DNA of 64,000 nucleotides from contig MKTB01000018.1 of assembly GCA_001897525.1 (NCBI GenBank), forward strand, positions 62,001 through 126,000, in the 5' to 3' direction. This document shows, piece after piece, positions 52,021 through 61,152 of the stretch. Each line of letters opens with the position of its first letter. Position 1 is the stretch's first letter. Position numbers and translations under genes: made by a program. The notes under the pieces are model-generated. The model searched no databases. It was not told the origin of the DNA and was given only the letters and a program-made list of their open reading frames with translations. The DNA comes from Bacteroidetes bacterium 43-16 (GTDB lineage Bacteria; Bacteroidota; Bacteroidia; Chitinophagales; Chitinophagaceae).

Positions 52021-54495
52021 ATGCCCAAAATAGCTCCAAGATGGAAGAAGATCATACTCTATAGCCTGAGCAGTATAATAATACTGTTAATTGCGATATG
52101 GGGTATCTTATACTGGTATGTAAGCACTCATAAACAAGAACTGATCGCTAAAATAGAAACAGCCGCCGGAGAAAAGATAGAAGGCAAAGTGATCATAAAA
52201 GATATACAACCCGATTTCTTCAAAGACTTCCCCCTAATGTCTTTCCGGATCGACAGCGTAAGCCTGCAGGACAGTCTTTACTCCACGCACCATATCAAAC
52301 TGCTTGAAGTGGAGCATGCTTATGCACGTCTTAACTTCTTTTCTGTGCTCAAGGGCAGCCCCAGCTTTTCCAAGATAACGATTGAAAACGGGCATTTCAA
52401 TATATTCGTAGACAGCAGCGGGTACAGCAATAATTACTTATTGAGGTCTAAGGATACTACAGACAAAAAGAAAAACAAAAAAGGCATGGAAATTAGTGAT
52501 TTTGAGATCAATAATTTCTCGCTTAGTATCGACAATAAGCCTATGGATAAAAAGTTTGCCTTTACGGTAAACAAACTACAAGGCAATTATGCGACTACCA
52601 AAACCGGGACCATGATCAAATTCTTTGTTGAAGCCGGGTTCAAACAATTAGGCTTCAACCTGGAACTGGGCTCTTTCCTGAAAAACTCAACCATCAAAGG
52701 GGATTTCAAAGTAGCTTTTGATACTGCAGCCAAAACATTCAAAATTCAAAAAACACCCCTCGACATTGACGGGGAGACCGTTTATTATGAAGCCTCCCTC
52801 TCTTTAGACAAAGAAAAAGACATTCCCTTCAGAATGAACTTTGAAGCTAAAAATGTCAATTATAATGTGGGGGTGAACTGGCTCTCGGAAAATATCTACA
52901 ATAAACTCTCCAAACTAAAATTCAAAAAGCCCTTAAACCTCTATGCTCAGATAAATGGCGGATTTATGGAGCGCGGCACCAATCCGCACATTACCTTACA
53001 ATATGATACAAAGGATAATGTCGTAGACCTGATGGGCTACAGTTTTGATAAAGTATTTTTCAAAGGCCGGTTTGACAATGAAGTCATCAAGGGCATTGCC
53101 CGCCATGACAGCAACTCCGTAGTCACCTTAGACACCCTGTCTGCCGATTTTTCTTCCCTGCCGGTCAGGGGCAAGAATATCAGTCTCACCAACCTGAAAC
53201 ATCCTTTTGCCAAAGCCGAGCTGGCAGCCTCATTTAATGCCAATGGGCTGAATAATATCTTTGGGGAACAGTTTAACTTTTCAAAAGGCACCTGCTCTTA
53301 CAACCTCAGGTATAATGGCGAGCTCTTCCTCAATACCCTGATCGCAGATGAAATATACGGAGATGTCAACCTCAACAATGTTGACTTCGTCTACCAGGAC
53401 AGAAACCTGCGCTTTACGCGAGGAAATGTGATCCTTAAATTTAATGGGAACGACCTCGGCATTAATAAATTCCAGGTTTTCTCTAATAACAGCGACATCA
53501 ATATTACCGGCCTTTCCAAAGATTTCCTGACCGCATTTATGCAACTTCCCGGCAAGGCGATGATGGACCTTAAACTCAAGTCCAACAATATTGATTTCGG
53601 CGCTTTTGAAACTTATTTTATTCAGAAGAGGACCAACAAAACCCCTGTCAGCACCGGAACAGCCATCAAAACAGCCTCCAGTAAGCTGGAAGACTTTCTG
53701 ACCAATAGTTCTGTGACACTTAATATGGATATCAATAAAGCGGTGTATAAAAAACTGCAGATCTCCAATTTCAATGCCCTCATGCTCTTTAGGGAAGCGG
53801 GTATTAACATAGACCACTTAAACCTCCGGGCAGCAGATGGCAGCATATCACTGAAAGCCGGCATTAACCAGTCTGCTCCTAACAATCCTTTCTTCGCCTC
53901 TGTAAATGTGAATAATGTGAAGGTGGATAAATTCTTCTATGCCTTCAATAATTTCGGTTTCAAGGGCCTTACCGATAAAAATGTTGAAGGACTGTTTTCC
54001 GTAAACGGAGACCTGAAGGGCAATATTACCGACAGGGGAACTATATTGGAAAATACCCTGGACGGCAAACTCAATTATAAGTTAACCAATGCCGCCTTGA
54101 AAAATTTCGGCTTCTTTGATAAGATCAAACGCTTTTTCAGGAACAGGAAACTGGAACAACTCGAAATTCCTCATTTTGCCGGAAGCGTAAGCATCAGTAA
54201 CGGTACCATCACCATACCGCAGACCAAGCTGGAGACCAGCGCACTCAACCTGTCTTTTGTAGGCAAATACGGGGTAGGCAGCGGCAGACCAACAGCTATA
54301 GACCTGCGGGTACCTTTAAGAAACCCGCAGATAGATAAGAAAAGAGAAGAAGAGGGCCGGAAAAAACGCAAAGGAGAAGGTATTGTGCTCAATTTCAAAG
54401 CGACCTCCGACAAAGAAGGGAAAATAAATATCGGCATCGGTAAAACAGAGGGCGCGAAAGATGAAGGCATGGATTGGTCTGAAGAGGAAGAATAA
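52021..54495 (+). CDS. AsmA-family protein
   Basis: 824 residues. One N-terminal membrane segment (about 9-30, KIILYSLSSIIILLIAIWGILYW). The early region (VIIKDIQPDFFKDFPLMSFRIDSVSLQDS...IKLLEVEHAYARLNFFSVLKG) and repeated beta strands (VTLNMDINKAVYKKLQISNFNALMLF) are AsmA/YhdP-like; the C-terminal AsmA segment (LDGKLNYKLTNAALKNFGFFDKIKRFF...GSVSISNGTITIPQTKLETSALNLSFVGKYGV) is clear. Such proteins bridge the envelope and move phospholipid to the outer membrane. Confidence 0.9.
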   Translation: MPKIAPRWKKIILYSLSSIIILLIAIWGILYWYVSTHKQELIAKIETAAGEKIEGKVIIKDIQPDFFKDFPLMSFRIDSVSLQDSLYSTHHIKLLEVEHAYARLNFFSVLKGSPSFSKITIENGHFNIFVDSSGYSNNYLLRSKDTTDKKKNKKGMEISDFEINNFSLSIDNKPMDKKFAFTVNKLQGNYATTKTGTMIKFFVEAGFKQLGFNLELGSFLKNSTIKGDFKVAFDTAAKTFKIQKTPLDIDGETVYYEASLSLDKEKDIPFRMNFEAKNVNYNVGVNWLSENIYNKLSKLKFKKPLNLYAQINGGFMERGTNPHITLQYDTKDNVVDLMGYSFDKVFFKGRFDNEVIKGIARHDSNSVVTLDTLSADFSSLPVRGKNISLTNLKHPFAKAELAASFNANGLNNIFGEQFNFSKGTCSYNLRYNGELFLNTLIADEIYGDVNLNNVDFVYQDRNLRFTRGNVILKFNGNDLGINKFQVFSNNSDINITGLSKDFLTAFMQLPGKAMMDLKLKSNNIDFGAFETYFIQKRTNKTPVSTGTAIKTASSKLEDFLTNSSVTLNMDINKAVYKKLQISNFNALMLFREAGINIDHLNLRAADGSISLKAGINQSAPNNPFFASVNVNNVKVDKFFYAFNNFGFKGLTDKNVEGLFSVNGDLKGNITDRGTILENTLDGKLNYKLTNAALKNFGFFDKIKRFFRNRKLEQLEIPHFAGSVSISNGTITIPQTKLETSALNLSFVGKYGVGSGRPTAIDLRVPLRNPQIDKKREEEGRKKRKGEGIVLNFKATSDKEGKINIGIGKTEGAKDEGMDWSEEEE

Positions 54496-54510
54496 GCCAC
54501 AATTTTAAAC

Positions 54511-54518
54511 TAAATTTG
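54511..54518 (+). promoter_or_regulatory. -7 element of tsaD
   Basis: TAAATTTG ends 4 bases before the GTG start, so the transcript would be leaderless or the true start slightly downstream. Confidence 0.5.
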
Positions 54519-54522
54519 CAGG

Positions 54523-55539
54523 GTGAAAGAGCAAATAGGACCAACCATATTAGCCATTGAGAGCTCCTGCGACGAGACCTCTGCCGCCATCATTAGCGAT
54601 GGCAAAGTGTTAAGTAATATTATAGCCACGCAAAGTGTCCATGAGCAATATGGCGGTGTAGTACCGGAAATTGCCTCCAGGGCCCACCTGCAGCACATTG
54701 TTCCCGTAGTACACCAGGCATTACAGGAGGCCGGAATATCTAAATCAGGTCTTGAGGCCATCGCCTTTACCCAGGCCCCCGGCCTGTTAGGGTCCTTACT
54801 GGTGGGTGCCAGCTTTGCCAAAGGTATGGCCCAGGCACTGGATATACCGTTGATCGGAGTCCATCATATGCAGGCCCATGTTTTGGCACATTTAATAGAA
54901 GATCCCAAGCCACAGTTCCCTTTTCTATGCCTGACGGTCTCCGGCGGGCATACCCAGATCGTACTCGTACGCAGTCCGCTTGAAATGGAGATCCTGGGCG
55001 AGACCATCGATGATGCGGCAGGAGAAGCTTTTGATAAAGTAGCCAAAATGCTGGACCTCCCCTACCCGGGCGGACCACTCATCGATAAGTATGCACAGAC
55101 GGGTAATCCTTTGGCTTATGAATTCCCGATACCCAATATCCCGGAACTGAATTTCAGTTTTAGCGGGATCAAAACAGCCGTGCTCTATTTCTTACAAAAA
55201 CAGGTAAAGCTCAATCCTGAATTTATCCGTGAAAACATCAGCGACATTGCAGCTTCCGTTCAATACACCATTGTAAAAACGCTCCTTAAAAAATTTGAGA
55301 AAGCCGCCAAACAATATAAGATCAAACAGATCGGCGTAGCCGGAGGCGTATCTGCCAATAGCGGCTTAAGAAAAGCATTAGAAGACTTAGGACATAAAAA
55401 TGGCTGGGAAGTATTCCTGCCCAAATTTGAATACTGTACCGACAATGCAGCGATGATAGCCATCACAGCACATTACAAAATGCTGCATAAAGAATTTACA
55501 GACCTGCGTGCCATACCCTCTGCCAGGGCCGAATGGTAA
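54523..55539 (+). CDS. tsaD: tRNA threonylcarbamoyladenosine transferase subunit
   Basis: 338 residues starting at GTG. TsaD/Kae1/Gcp family: ILAIESSCDETSAAI, EYGG-like EQYGGVVPEIASRAHLQHI, metal-binding HHMQAHVLAHL (two His), FLCLTVSGGHTQIVLV and the C-terminal GVAGGVSANSGLR...DNAAMIAI. With TsaB/E and TsaC it makes t6A37 on ANN-decoding tRNAs. Confidence 0.97.
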   Translation: MKEQIGPTILAIESSCDETSAAIISDGKVLSNIIATQSVHEQYGGVVPEIASRAHLQHIVPVVHQALQEAGISKSGLEAIAFTQAPGLLGSLLVGASFAKGMAQALDIPLIGVHHMQAHVLAHLIEDPKPQFPFLCLTVSGGHTQIVLVRSPLEMEILGETIDDAAGEAFDKVAKMLDLPYPGGPLIDKYAQTGNPLAYEFPIPNIPELNFSFSGIKTAVLYFLQKQVKLNPEFIRENISDIAASVQYTIVKTLLKKFEKAAKQYKIKQIGVAGGVSANSGLRKALEDLGHKNGWEVFLPKFEYCTDNAAMIAITAHYKMLHKEFTDLRAIPSARAEW

Positions 55540-55595
55540 GCGATCTGTAAAGCACATAGTATCATCAAACGGGATTAATTCTGAATGCAATAAAA

Positions 55596-56321
55596 ATGGC
55601 CAATACTTATTTTCAATTTAAGCAATTCACCGTTCACCAGGACAAAGCTGCGATGAAAGTGAGTACAGATGCCTGTATCCAGGGAGCTATAGCGGCACAA
55701 TACTGGCAGAAAAAAAATCCGGGCAAGATCCTGGACATAGGTTCAGGTACCGGTTTGCTCTCCCTCATGCTTGCCCAGCATTTAACGAAAAGTGAACTTA
55801 CCGCCATCGACATCGAAGAGCAGGCCTTTATGCAGACCAGGGACAACTTCGCTCAAAGCCCCTGGCAGCAAAGGTTACAGGCATTACACAGCTCTTTGCA
55901 GTCATTTGGCAATGATACCTATTTTGATGCCATTATCTGCAATCCACCTTTTTTTCACAAACACCTGAACAGCCAGGAAAACAACCGGAATATGGCCCGG
56001 CATGATGAAGGATTGAACAAATCCGTACTGGCAAAAAGCATTCATGACCTGCTGCAGGAATCCGGTAGCTGTTGCCTGCTCTACCCGGCCACAGAATGGG
56101 CTGCATGGACCCTTGCGGCAAGGGAACAGGAACTATACCCGGAACATACAGTCTATATACAACCTTACGAGCATAAAGCGGCCAACAGAGTTATTGGCTT
56201 TTTTAGCAGGCATAAGCAAGCAGCGCCCACAACAGCACAATTGACCATTTATGCAGATACCGGGAAAACCTATACGCCACAATTTATCGCACTCCTGCAA
56301 ACCTATTATATGAATCTTTAG
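55596..56321 (+). CDS. tRNA1(Val) (adenine37-N6)-methyltransferase-like
   Basis: 241 residues. Class I SAM-dependent methyltransferase: MKVSTDACIQGAIAA then motif I KILDIGSGTGLLSLML and the target-amine motif NPPFF (in DAIICNPPFF). These match the YfiC/TrmN6 group that methylates A37 of tRNA-Val. tsaD, another position-37 tRNA modifier, lies directly upstream. Confidence 0.9.
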   Translation: MANTYFQFKQFTVHQDKAAMKVSTDACIQGAIAAQYWQKKNPGKILDIGSGTGLLSLMLAQHLTKSELTAIDIEEQAFMQTRDNFAQSPWQQRLQALHSSLQSFGNDTYFDAIICNPPFFHKHLNSQENNRNMARHDEGLNKSVLAKSIHDLLQESGSCCLLYPATEWAAWTLAAREQELYPEHTVYIQPYEHKAANRVIGFFSRHKQAAPTTAQLTIYADTGKTYTPQFIALLQTYYMNL

Positions 56322-56336
56322 CGTATAAATAGTTCT

Positions 56337-56996
56337 ATGATACAACACAAGCCCGAAAAAATCTATGTACTAAGCGGCCTGAGTGTAGATCACCGGGTCT
56401 TTGCAGGCATTGACTTTGGCACGCTTGAAGTGGTACCTATAGCCTGGCTGCCACCGTTTGCTGATGAACCCTTAGCAGATTATGCACGGAGACTAAGTGC
56501 ACAGATTACTGAAGCACTCCCCATTATTCTCGGTCTTTCTTTTGGCGGGATCATGGCGCAGGAAATCGCGCGCATCATCCCCTGCCGCAAAATCATACTA
56601 CTTGCCTCCGCTCAGACCAAATATGAACTGCCCGTGCTTTATCGATTCTTCGGCAAACTCAACCTGCACAAACTGGTTCCCGGTTTTTTCTTCAAATATT
56701 CCTGGGCACTTACAGAATATTTTTTTGGGGTAAGTACTACCCGGGAAAAGAAACTCCTGGCCCAGATCTTAAAAGAAACAGACCCGGTTTTCAGGAACTG
56801 GGCAATCCATGCCTTACTTCATTGGGACCGCACACAAGCAATTGACAATAGTGTAGTTGTGCATGGAAGCAAAGATAAAATTATCCCCATAAGCAAGGTA
56901 CAAGCGGATTTCACGGTCCGGGATGCCGGCCATTTTATGACGGTGACCCATGCCGGAGTTCTGAGCGACCTCCTCAAAAAAATAGTGAAACATTAA
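56337..56996 (+). CDS. Alpha/beta hydrolase
   Basis: 219 residues, compact fold. Nucleophile elbow LGLSFGGIMAQEIA (GxSxG), acid in VVHGSKDKIIP and His in DAGHFMTV complete the triad. No lid insertion. Substrate unknown. Starts 15 bases after the methyltransferase gene and may be co-transcribed. Confidence 0.87.
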   Translation: MIQHKPEKIYVLSGLSVDHRVFAGIDFGTLEVVPIAWLPPFADEPLADYARRLSAQITEALPIILGLSFGGIMAQEIARIIPCRKIILLASAQTKYELPVLYRFFGKLNLHKLVPGFFFKYSWALTEYFFGVSTTREKKLLAQILKETDPVFRNWAIHALLHWDRTQAIDNSVVVHGSKDKIIPISKVQADFTVRDAGHFMTVTHAGVLSDLLKKIVKH

Positions 56997-57015
56997 ATAA
57001 AATTTCAAAAAAAAA

Positions 57016-57046
57016 TTTGGTATTTAAAATTCCTCCCCTACATTTG
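57016..57046 (+). promoter_or_regulatory. Promoter of the aromatic amino acid operon
   Basis: TTTG (57016-57019), 19 bases, TACATTTG (57039-57046): the same spacing as the ffs promoter. The expected start (about 57052) is just before the leader peptide ATG. Confidence 0.8.
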
Positions 57047-57053
57047 TCCTGAA

Positions 57054-57137
57054 ATGGCAAACATCAACCGCGCATATTACCACTTTTGGTTTTACTTCTT
57101 TAGCAAAGAAGCCGGGTATCATTTGTCTGAACTATAA
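57054..57137 (+). CDS. Aromatic-rich attenuator leader peptide
   Basis: 27 codons, ATG 57054 to TAA 57137. Residues 8-16 are YYHFWFYFF: three Tyr, four Phe, one Trp and a His in nine codons, with another Tyr at 22. The downstream operon makes exactly these aromatics. Ribosome stalling in 57075-57101 would cover the first arm of the hairpin at 57095-57111. The peptide has no other plausible role. Initiation would be almost leaderless. A charged tail (KEAGYHLSEL) follows the control codons. Confidence 0.85.
   Translation: MANINRAYYHFWFYFFSKEAGYHLSEL
57095..57116 (+). promoter_or_regulatory. Attenuator 1:2 hairpin and antiterminator segment
   Basis: CTTCTTT (57095-57101), loop AGC, AAAGAAG (57105-57111) form a 1:2 stem inside the leader peptide. 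The adjoining GCCGGG (57111-57116) can pair with CCCGGT (57168-57173) of the terminator 5' arm. A ribosome stalled on the aromatic codons opens the 1:2 stem and favours the antiterminator. Confidence 0.7.
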
Positions 57138-57166
57138 TTTTATTTTCTCAAGATTTTGACAATAGC

Positions 57167-57197
57167 TCCCGGTCCTTATGGCCGGGATTTTTTATTT
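57167..57197 (+). terminator. Attenuator terminator of the aromatic operon
   Basis: TCCCGGTC (57167-57174), loop CTTAT, GGCCGGGA (57080-57087 of this block, i.e. 57180-57187), then six T. It ends directly before the pheA start. Confidence 0.85.
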
Positions 57198-57198
57198 T

Positions 57199-58035
57199 AT
57201 GAACATTGCAATTCAAGGTTATCCGGGAAGCTTTCATCATGAAGCGGTACAAAAGTATTTTGGTACCGGGGCAAAAATCCTGCCCTGTGCCAGCTTCAGG
57301 GAATTGATCAAAGCAGCAGCAGACAGCAGGCTTACAGACGGAGGCTTAATGGCCATCGAAAATTCGATTGCCGGCAGCATCCTGCCCAATTACAGTTTAT
57401 TGCACAATAGCGATCTGCATATTGTGGGTGAAGTGTACCTGCTCATCAAGCAGCAACTGATGGTGCGCAAAGGTGTTCAACTAAAAGATATTACAGAAGT
57501 ACATTCCCATAATATGGCCCTCCTGCAATGCGGCACGTTCCTGGATCAGTATCCCTGGAAGCTGGTAGAGACCGAAGACACTGCCCTAAGCGCCAAAAAC
57601 ATTGCAACGCAGGAGATGCGCCATACCGCCGCTATAGCCAGCAAAGCTGCGGCCAGGCTATATGACCTCGACATCATTGCGCCTGATATCCAGGACCTGC
57701 ACAACAATTACACCCGTTTCCTGGTATTGAGCCGTGATGTCGCGGAACAAAGTACAGGTGATGCAGATAAAGGATCTTTAAGCTTTAGCGTGGCACATGA
57801 GACCGGCAGCTTATCAAAAGTCTTACAGATCATTAGCCTGGAAGGCCTTAACATGAGTAAACTACAGAGCATACCGGTACCCGGCGATGCATTCCGATAT
57901 CAATTCATTGCAGACCTCGAATTTGACCACGTTGACCAATTATACACTATGATAAAGAAAATTAAAACTTACACCAATACCTGTAAACTACACGGTATTT
58001 ACAAAAAAGCAATATGGAAACAGCAAACAGACTAA
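57199..58035 (+). CDS. pheA: Prephenate dehydratase
   Basis: 278 residues from ATG 57199; the in-frame ATG at 57178 lies inside the terminator and is rejected. It converts prephenate to phenylpyruvate. PDT domain: MNIAIQGYPGSFHHEAVQKYFG, MAIENSIAGSILPNYSLL, then the HNNYTRFLVLSR motif containing the catalytic Thr; ACT domain (about 195-270) GSLSKVLQIISLEGLNMSKLQSIPVPGDAFRYQFIADLEF binds Phe for feedback. No chorismate mutase domain: that activity is in the DAHP synthase fusion. First gene of the operon; overlaps the next by 22 bases. Confidence 0.96.
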   Translation: MNIAIQGYPGSFHHEAVQKYFGTGAKILPCASFRELIKAAADSRLTDGGLMAIENSIAGSILPNYSLLHNSDLHIVGEVYLLIKQQLMVRKGVQLKDITEVHSHNMALLQCGTFLDQYPWKLVETEDTALSAKNIATQEMRHTAAIASKAAARLYDLDIIAPDIQDLHNNYTRFLVLSRDVAEQSTGDADKGSLSFSVAHETGSLSKVLQIISLEGLNMSKLQSIPVPGDAFRYQFIADLEFDHVDQLYTMIKKIKTYTNTCKLHGIYKKAIWKQQTD

Positions 58036-59177
58036 ACGGCATCCAGGAATACTACTTCTCTGCCAAGCTCAGGGAAATAGAAGCCATGAACCAGGCAGGC
58101 AAAGCGGTCATTAACCTGGGTATCGGAAGCCCGGACATGGCCCCCCACCCTTCGGTCATTGAAGCATTACATGAAAACAGCCTTTCGCCCAAAAACCATG
58201 CCTACCAAAGCTATAAAGGCATCCTGCCACTACGACAAGCTGTGGCGGACTGGTACCATGACCATTATGCAGCAGTCATCGACCCGGAAACAGAGATCCT
58301 GCCTATGATGGGAAGTAAAGAAGCCCTTACCCACATCTGCATGACCTATCTTAACCCCGGCGACAAGGTATTGATCCCTAACCCCGGCTACCCTACCTAT
58401 AGAAGTGCGGTAAGTCTTGCCGGTGGCATCTGCGTAGAATATACCCTCACAGACACCGGGAATTCGGGGATAGATCTACAACAATTGAATGCTATTGAAA
58501 AAGGCACGGTTAAACTCATGTTCCTTAATTTCCCGCATATGCCTACCGGCAAGCGAATGGGTAAAGAAGGCTTTGAACAAATAATCCGCTTCGCAAAAGA
58601 AAAGGAAATCTTATTAATTCATGACAACCCGTATAGCTTCATCCTGAACGATCAGCCGCTCAGCATACTGAGTATAGAGGGCGCTAAAGACTGCGCCATA
58701 GAATTAAACTCATTAAGCAAATCCCATAATATGGCAGGATGGAGAATGGGCTTTATGATAAGTGTAGCAGCACATATACAGGACGTGCTCAGGTTCAAAT
58801 CGAATATGGACAGCGGTATGTTCCTGCCCCTGCAAATGGCCGCGATCAAAGCGCTTAACCTGGACCAGGAATGGTATGAAGGCCTGAATAAGGAATACAG
58901 TAAACGCAGGGTGCAGGCTAAGGAGATCTTTGACAGCTTGCAGTGCACCTATACAGAAGACCAGGCAGGCCTGTTTTTATGGGCACGCATACCCGGGCAT
59001 TATGAAGATGCATTCCGGATAAGTGAGGACATTTTACACAAGCATAATGTCTTTATTACTCCCGGTGGCATCTTTGGCAGCGAAGGCAATCAATACCTGC
59101 GGATAAGCCTGTGTAGCCCGGTAAATGTACTCGCAACAGCACTTAAAAGGATCAGTGTACATGAAACAGTTCAGTAA
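58014..59177 (+). CDS. Class I/II aminotransferase, probably aromatic
   Basis: 387 residues of PLP fold type I. PLP lysine in ELNSLSKSHNMAGWRMGFM; MNQAGKAVINLGIGSPDMAPHPSV at the N-terminus, NPGYPTYRSAV, and HDNPYSFIL are typical. Position between pheA and tyrA, with overlaps on both sides, points to transamination of phenylpyruvate and 4-hydroxyphenylpyruvate to Phe and Tyr. An aspartate or LL-DAP role cannot be excluded from sequence alone. Confidence 0.92.
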   Translation: METANRLNGIQEYYFSAKLREIEAMNQAGKAVINLGIGSPDMAPHPSVIEALHENSLSPKNHAYQSYKGILPLRQAVADWYHDHYAAVIDPETEILPMMGSKEALTHICMTYLNPGDKVLIPNPGYPTYRSAVSLAGGICVEYTLTDTGNSGIDLQQLNAIEKGTVKLMFLNFPHMPTGKRMGKEGFEQIIRFAKEKEILLIHDNPYSFILNDQPLSILSIEGAKDCAIELNSLSKSHNMAGWRMGFMISVAAHIQDVLRFKSNMDSGMFLPLQMAAIKALNLDQEWYEGLNKEYSKRRVQAKEIFDSLQCTYTEDQAGLFLWARIPGHYEDAFRISEDILHKHNVFITPGGIFGSEGNQYLRISLCSPVNVLATALKRISVHETVQ

Positions 59178-60021
59178 GAAAAACATAGCCATCATCGGCG
59201 TAGGCCTTATCGGCGGCTCTTTTGCCTTAAGATTGCATGAGAAAAAACTGGCCCATCAACTCATTGGTGTGGAAGCTGACGAACAGCATGCGCAACAAGC
59301 ATTAGAACTGGAATTGGTAGACCACATCTGTTCCCTGGAGGAGGCTATTAAGGAAGCAGATGTACTCCTGCTCACTATCCCGGTCAATGAAATATGTGAT
59401 CTGCTGCCCTCCATCCTGGATCAGATCTCCGGTCAGCAGATCGTGCTGGATGCCGGTTCCACAAAAGAAGCCATTACCAGGAGCATAAAGGACCATCCCA
59501 ACAGGAAAAGATTTGTCCCCACACACCCCATGTGGGGTACAGAACACAGGGGCCCGGGAGCTGCCGTACAAACGGCATTCCAATCCAAATCGGTGGTGAT
59601 CTGTGATACCGCAGACTGCGATACCGATGCCCTGGAATGGGTTATACATATGTATGAGAAGATAGGAATGCAGGTACTGGAAATGACGGCAAAAGAACAT
59701 GATATACATACGGCCTACATTTCGCATATATCGCATATCACTTCATTTGCCCTGGCCAACACGGTTTTAGCAAAAGAGCAGGAGGCTAAGACTATTTTCG
59801 ACCTCGCCAGTTCCGGTTTCGAAAGCACGGTAAGGCTGGCCAAAAGTAACCCGGGTATGTGGCTGCCCATCCTGCTGCAGAATAAAGATAATATCACTGA
59901 GGTCTTAGATGAACATATCAAACAGCTCCATGCATTCAGAACAGCTATTACAGGAGCAGAATCAGAACAGCTGTTACAACTCATACTAAAAGCGAACCAG
60001 ATTAAAAAAATATTAAAATAG
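59161..60021 (+). CDS. tyrA: Prephenate dehydrogenase
   Basis: 286 residues from ATG 59161. NAD-binding KNIAIIGVGLIGGSFALRL, the substrate-binding THPMWGTEHRGPGAAVQTAF and the helical HDIHTAYISHISHITSFALA with catalytic His. It oxidatively decarboxylates prephenate to 4-hydroxyphenylpyruvate. No ACT domain, unlike some relatives. It overlaps the aminotransferase gene by 17 bases. Confidence 0.95.
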   Translation: MKQFSKKNIAIIGVGLIGGSFALRLHEKKLAHQLIGVEADEQHAQQALELELVDHICSLEEAIKEADVLLLTIPVNEICDLLPSILDQISGQQIVLDAGSTKEAITRSIKDHPNRKRFVPTHPMWGTEHRGPGAAVQTAFQSKSVVICDTADCDTDALEWVIHMYEKIGMQVLEMTAKEHDIHTAYISHISHITSFALANTVLAKEQEAKTIFDLASSGFESTVRLAKSNPGMWLPILLQNKDNITEVLDEHIKQLHAFRTAITGAESEQLLQLILKANQIKKILK

Positions 60022-60045
60022 CACTAACTTTGAACATACAATTTC

Positions 60046-61140
60046 ATGGAAAACACTATAAAAGTACCTGAAAATACAATAGAAAGCATATGGCAGCAAA
60101 AACCACTGATCATTAGTGGCCCCTGCAGTGCAGAAACAGAAGAACAAGTCATAAAAGGTGCAGAAGACCTGGCCGCCACCGGTAAAGTAAACGTCTTCCG
60201 GGCCGGGATATGGAAACCACGTACAAAGCCCGGTATGTTTGAAGGGGTAGGCGCAGCAGGACTTCCCTGGCTGCAGGAAGCCAAGAAACGCACCGGCTTG
60301 CCCATGGCCGTAGAAGTGGCTACCGCAAAGCAGGTGGAGCAGGCGCTGGCCCATGATGTGGATATGCTCTGGATAGGTGCGCGCACTACAGTCAATCCTT
60401 TCTCTGTGCAGGAAATAGCAGATGCCTTACAAGGAGCTAAAGTACCCGTATTCATCAAAAACCCGATCAATGCAGATATAGAACTATGGTCAGGCGCTAT
60501 GGAGCGGATCTCCCGGGCCTCTATCTCAAAGATCGGGCTCATACACCGGGGATTCAGCAGCTATGGCAATACCCAATACCGGAATGCACCCATGTGGCAC
60601 CTGGCAATTGACATGAAGCTCCGCTACCCGGATGCTGTAATGATCAATGACCCTTCGCATATCTGCGGCAGGAGAGATACCCTGCAAGCCGTGATGCAGA
60701 AGGCTGCCGACCTGGACTATGACGGACTGATGATCGAAAGCCATATTGATCCCGACAATGCCTGGAGCGATGCAGCACAGCAGATCACCGCAGAGCGGCT
60801 TAATGAACTGTTGGACCAGATCCAGTGGAGGAAAGAAGATGCTAATTCCGTCTCTTACCATACAGCACTGGAAGCCATACGTCAAAAGATCAATCAACTG
60901 GATGATGAACTGCTCCAGCTGTTGAGCCGGAGAATGATGTTTGCAGAAGAAATAGCCCAATACAAGAAAGCCAATAACATCACGATCCTCCAGGCAGGCA
61001 GATGGTCAGAGGTGCTCGACAATGCAATCAAAACCGGTGAAAAGAAAGGGCTGAGCAAGGATTTCATCACAAAATACTATGATGCTATTCACATTGAAAG
61101 CATCAATCATCAAAAGAAAATAATGGACGCACAGGACTAA
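60046..61140 (+). CDS. Bifunctional DAHP synthase/chorismate mutase
   Basis: 364 residues. The DAHP synthase part (about 1-265, KLIISGPCSAETEEQ, GIWKPRTKPGMFEGVG, EVATAKQVEQAL, WIGARTTVNPF, DPSHICGRRDT, ESHIDPDNAWSDA) is of the small KDO8P-like type. The C-terminal 90 residues form an AroQ chorismate mutase (EAIRQKINQLDDELLQLLSRRMMFAEEIAQYKKANN). The enzyme condenses PEP and erythrose-4-phosphate at the entry of the pathway and makes prephenate at the branch, linking both control points. Confidence 0.95.
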   Translation: MENTIKVPENTIESIWQQKPLIISGPCSAETEEQVIKGAEDLAATGKVNVFRAGIWKPRTKPGMFEGVGAAGLPWLQEAKKRTGLPMAVEVATAKQVEQALAHDVDMLWIGARTTVNPFSVQEIADALQGAKVPVFIKNPINADIELWSGAMERISRASISKIGLIHRGFSSYGNTQYRNAPMWHLAIDMKLRYPDAVMINDPSHICGRRDTLQAVMQKAADLDYDGLMIESHIDPDNAWSDAAQQITAERLNELLDQIQWRKEDANSVSYHTALEAIRQKINQLDDELLQLLSRRMMFAEEIAQYKKANNITILQAGRWSEVLDNAIKTGEKKGLSKDFITKYYDAIHIESINHQKKIMDAQD

Positions 61141-61152
61141 ACCATTTTATTC

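Noticed and set aside
53281-53817. 178-codon open frame on the minus strand
   Set aside because: Antisense to the AsmA gene; no family resemblance.
57178-57198. pheA start at ATG 57178
   Set aside because: It lies in the terminator stem; MNIAIQGYPG from ATG 57199 is the family N-terminus.
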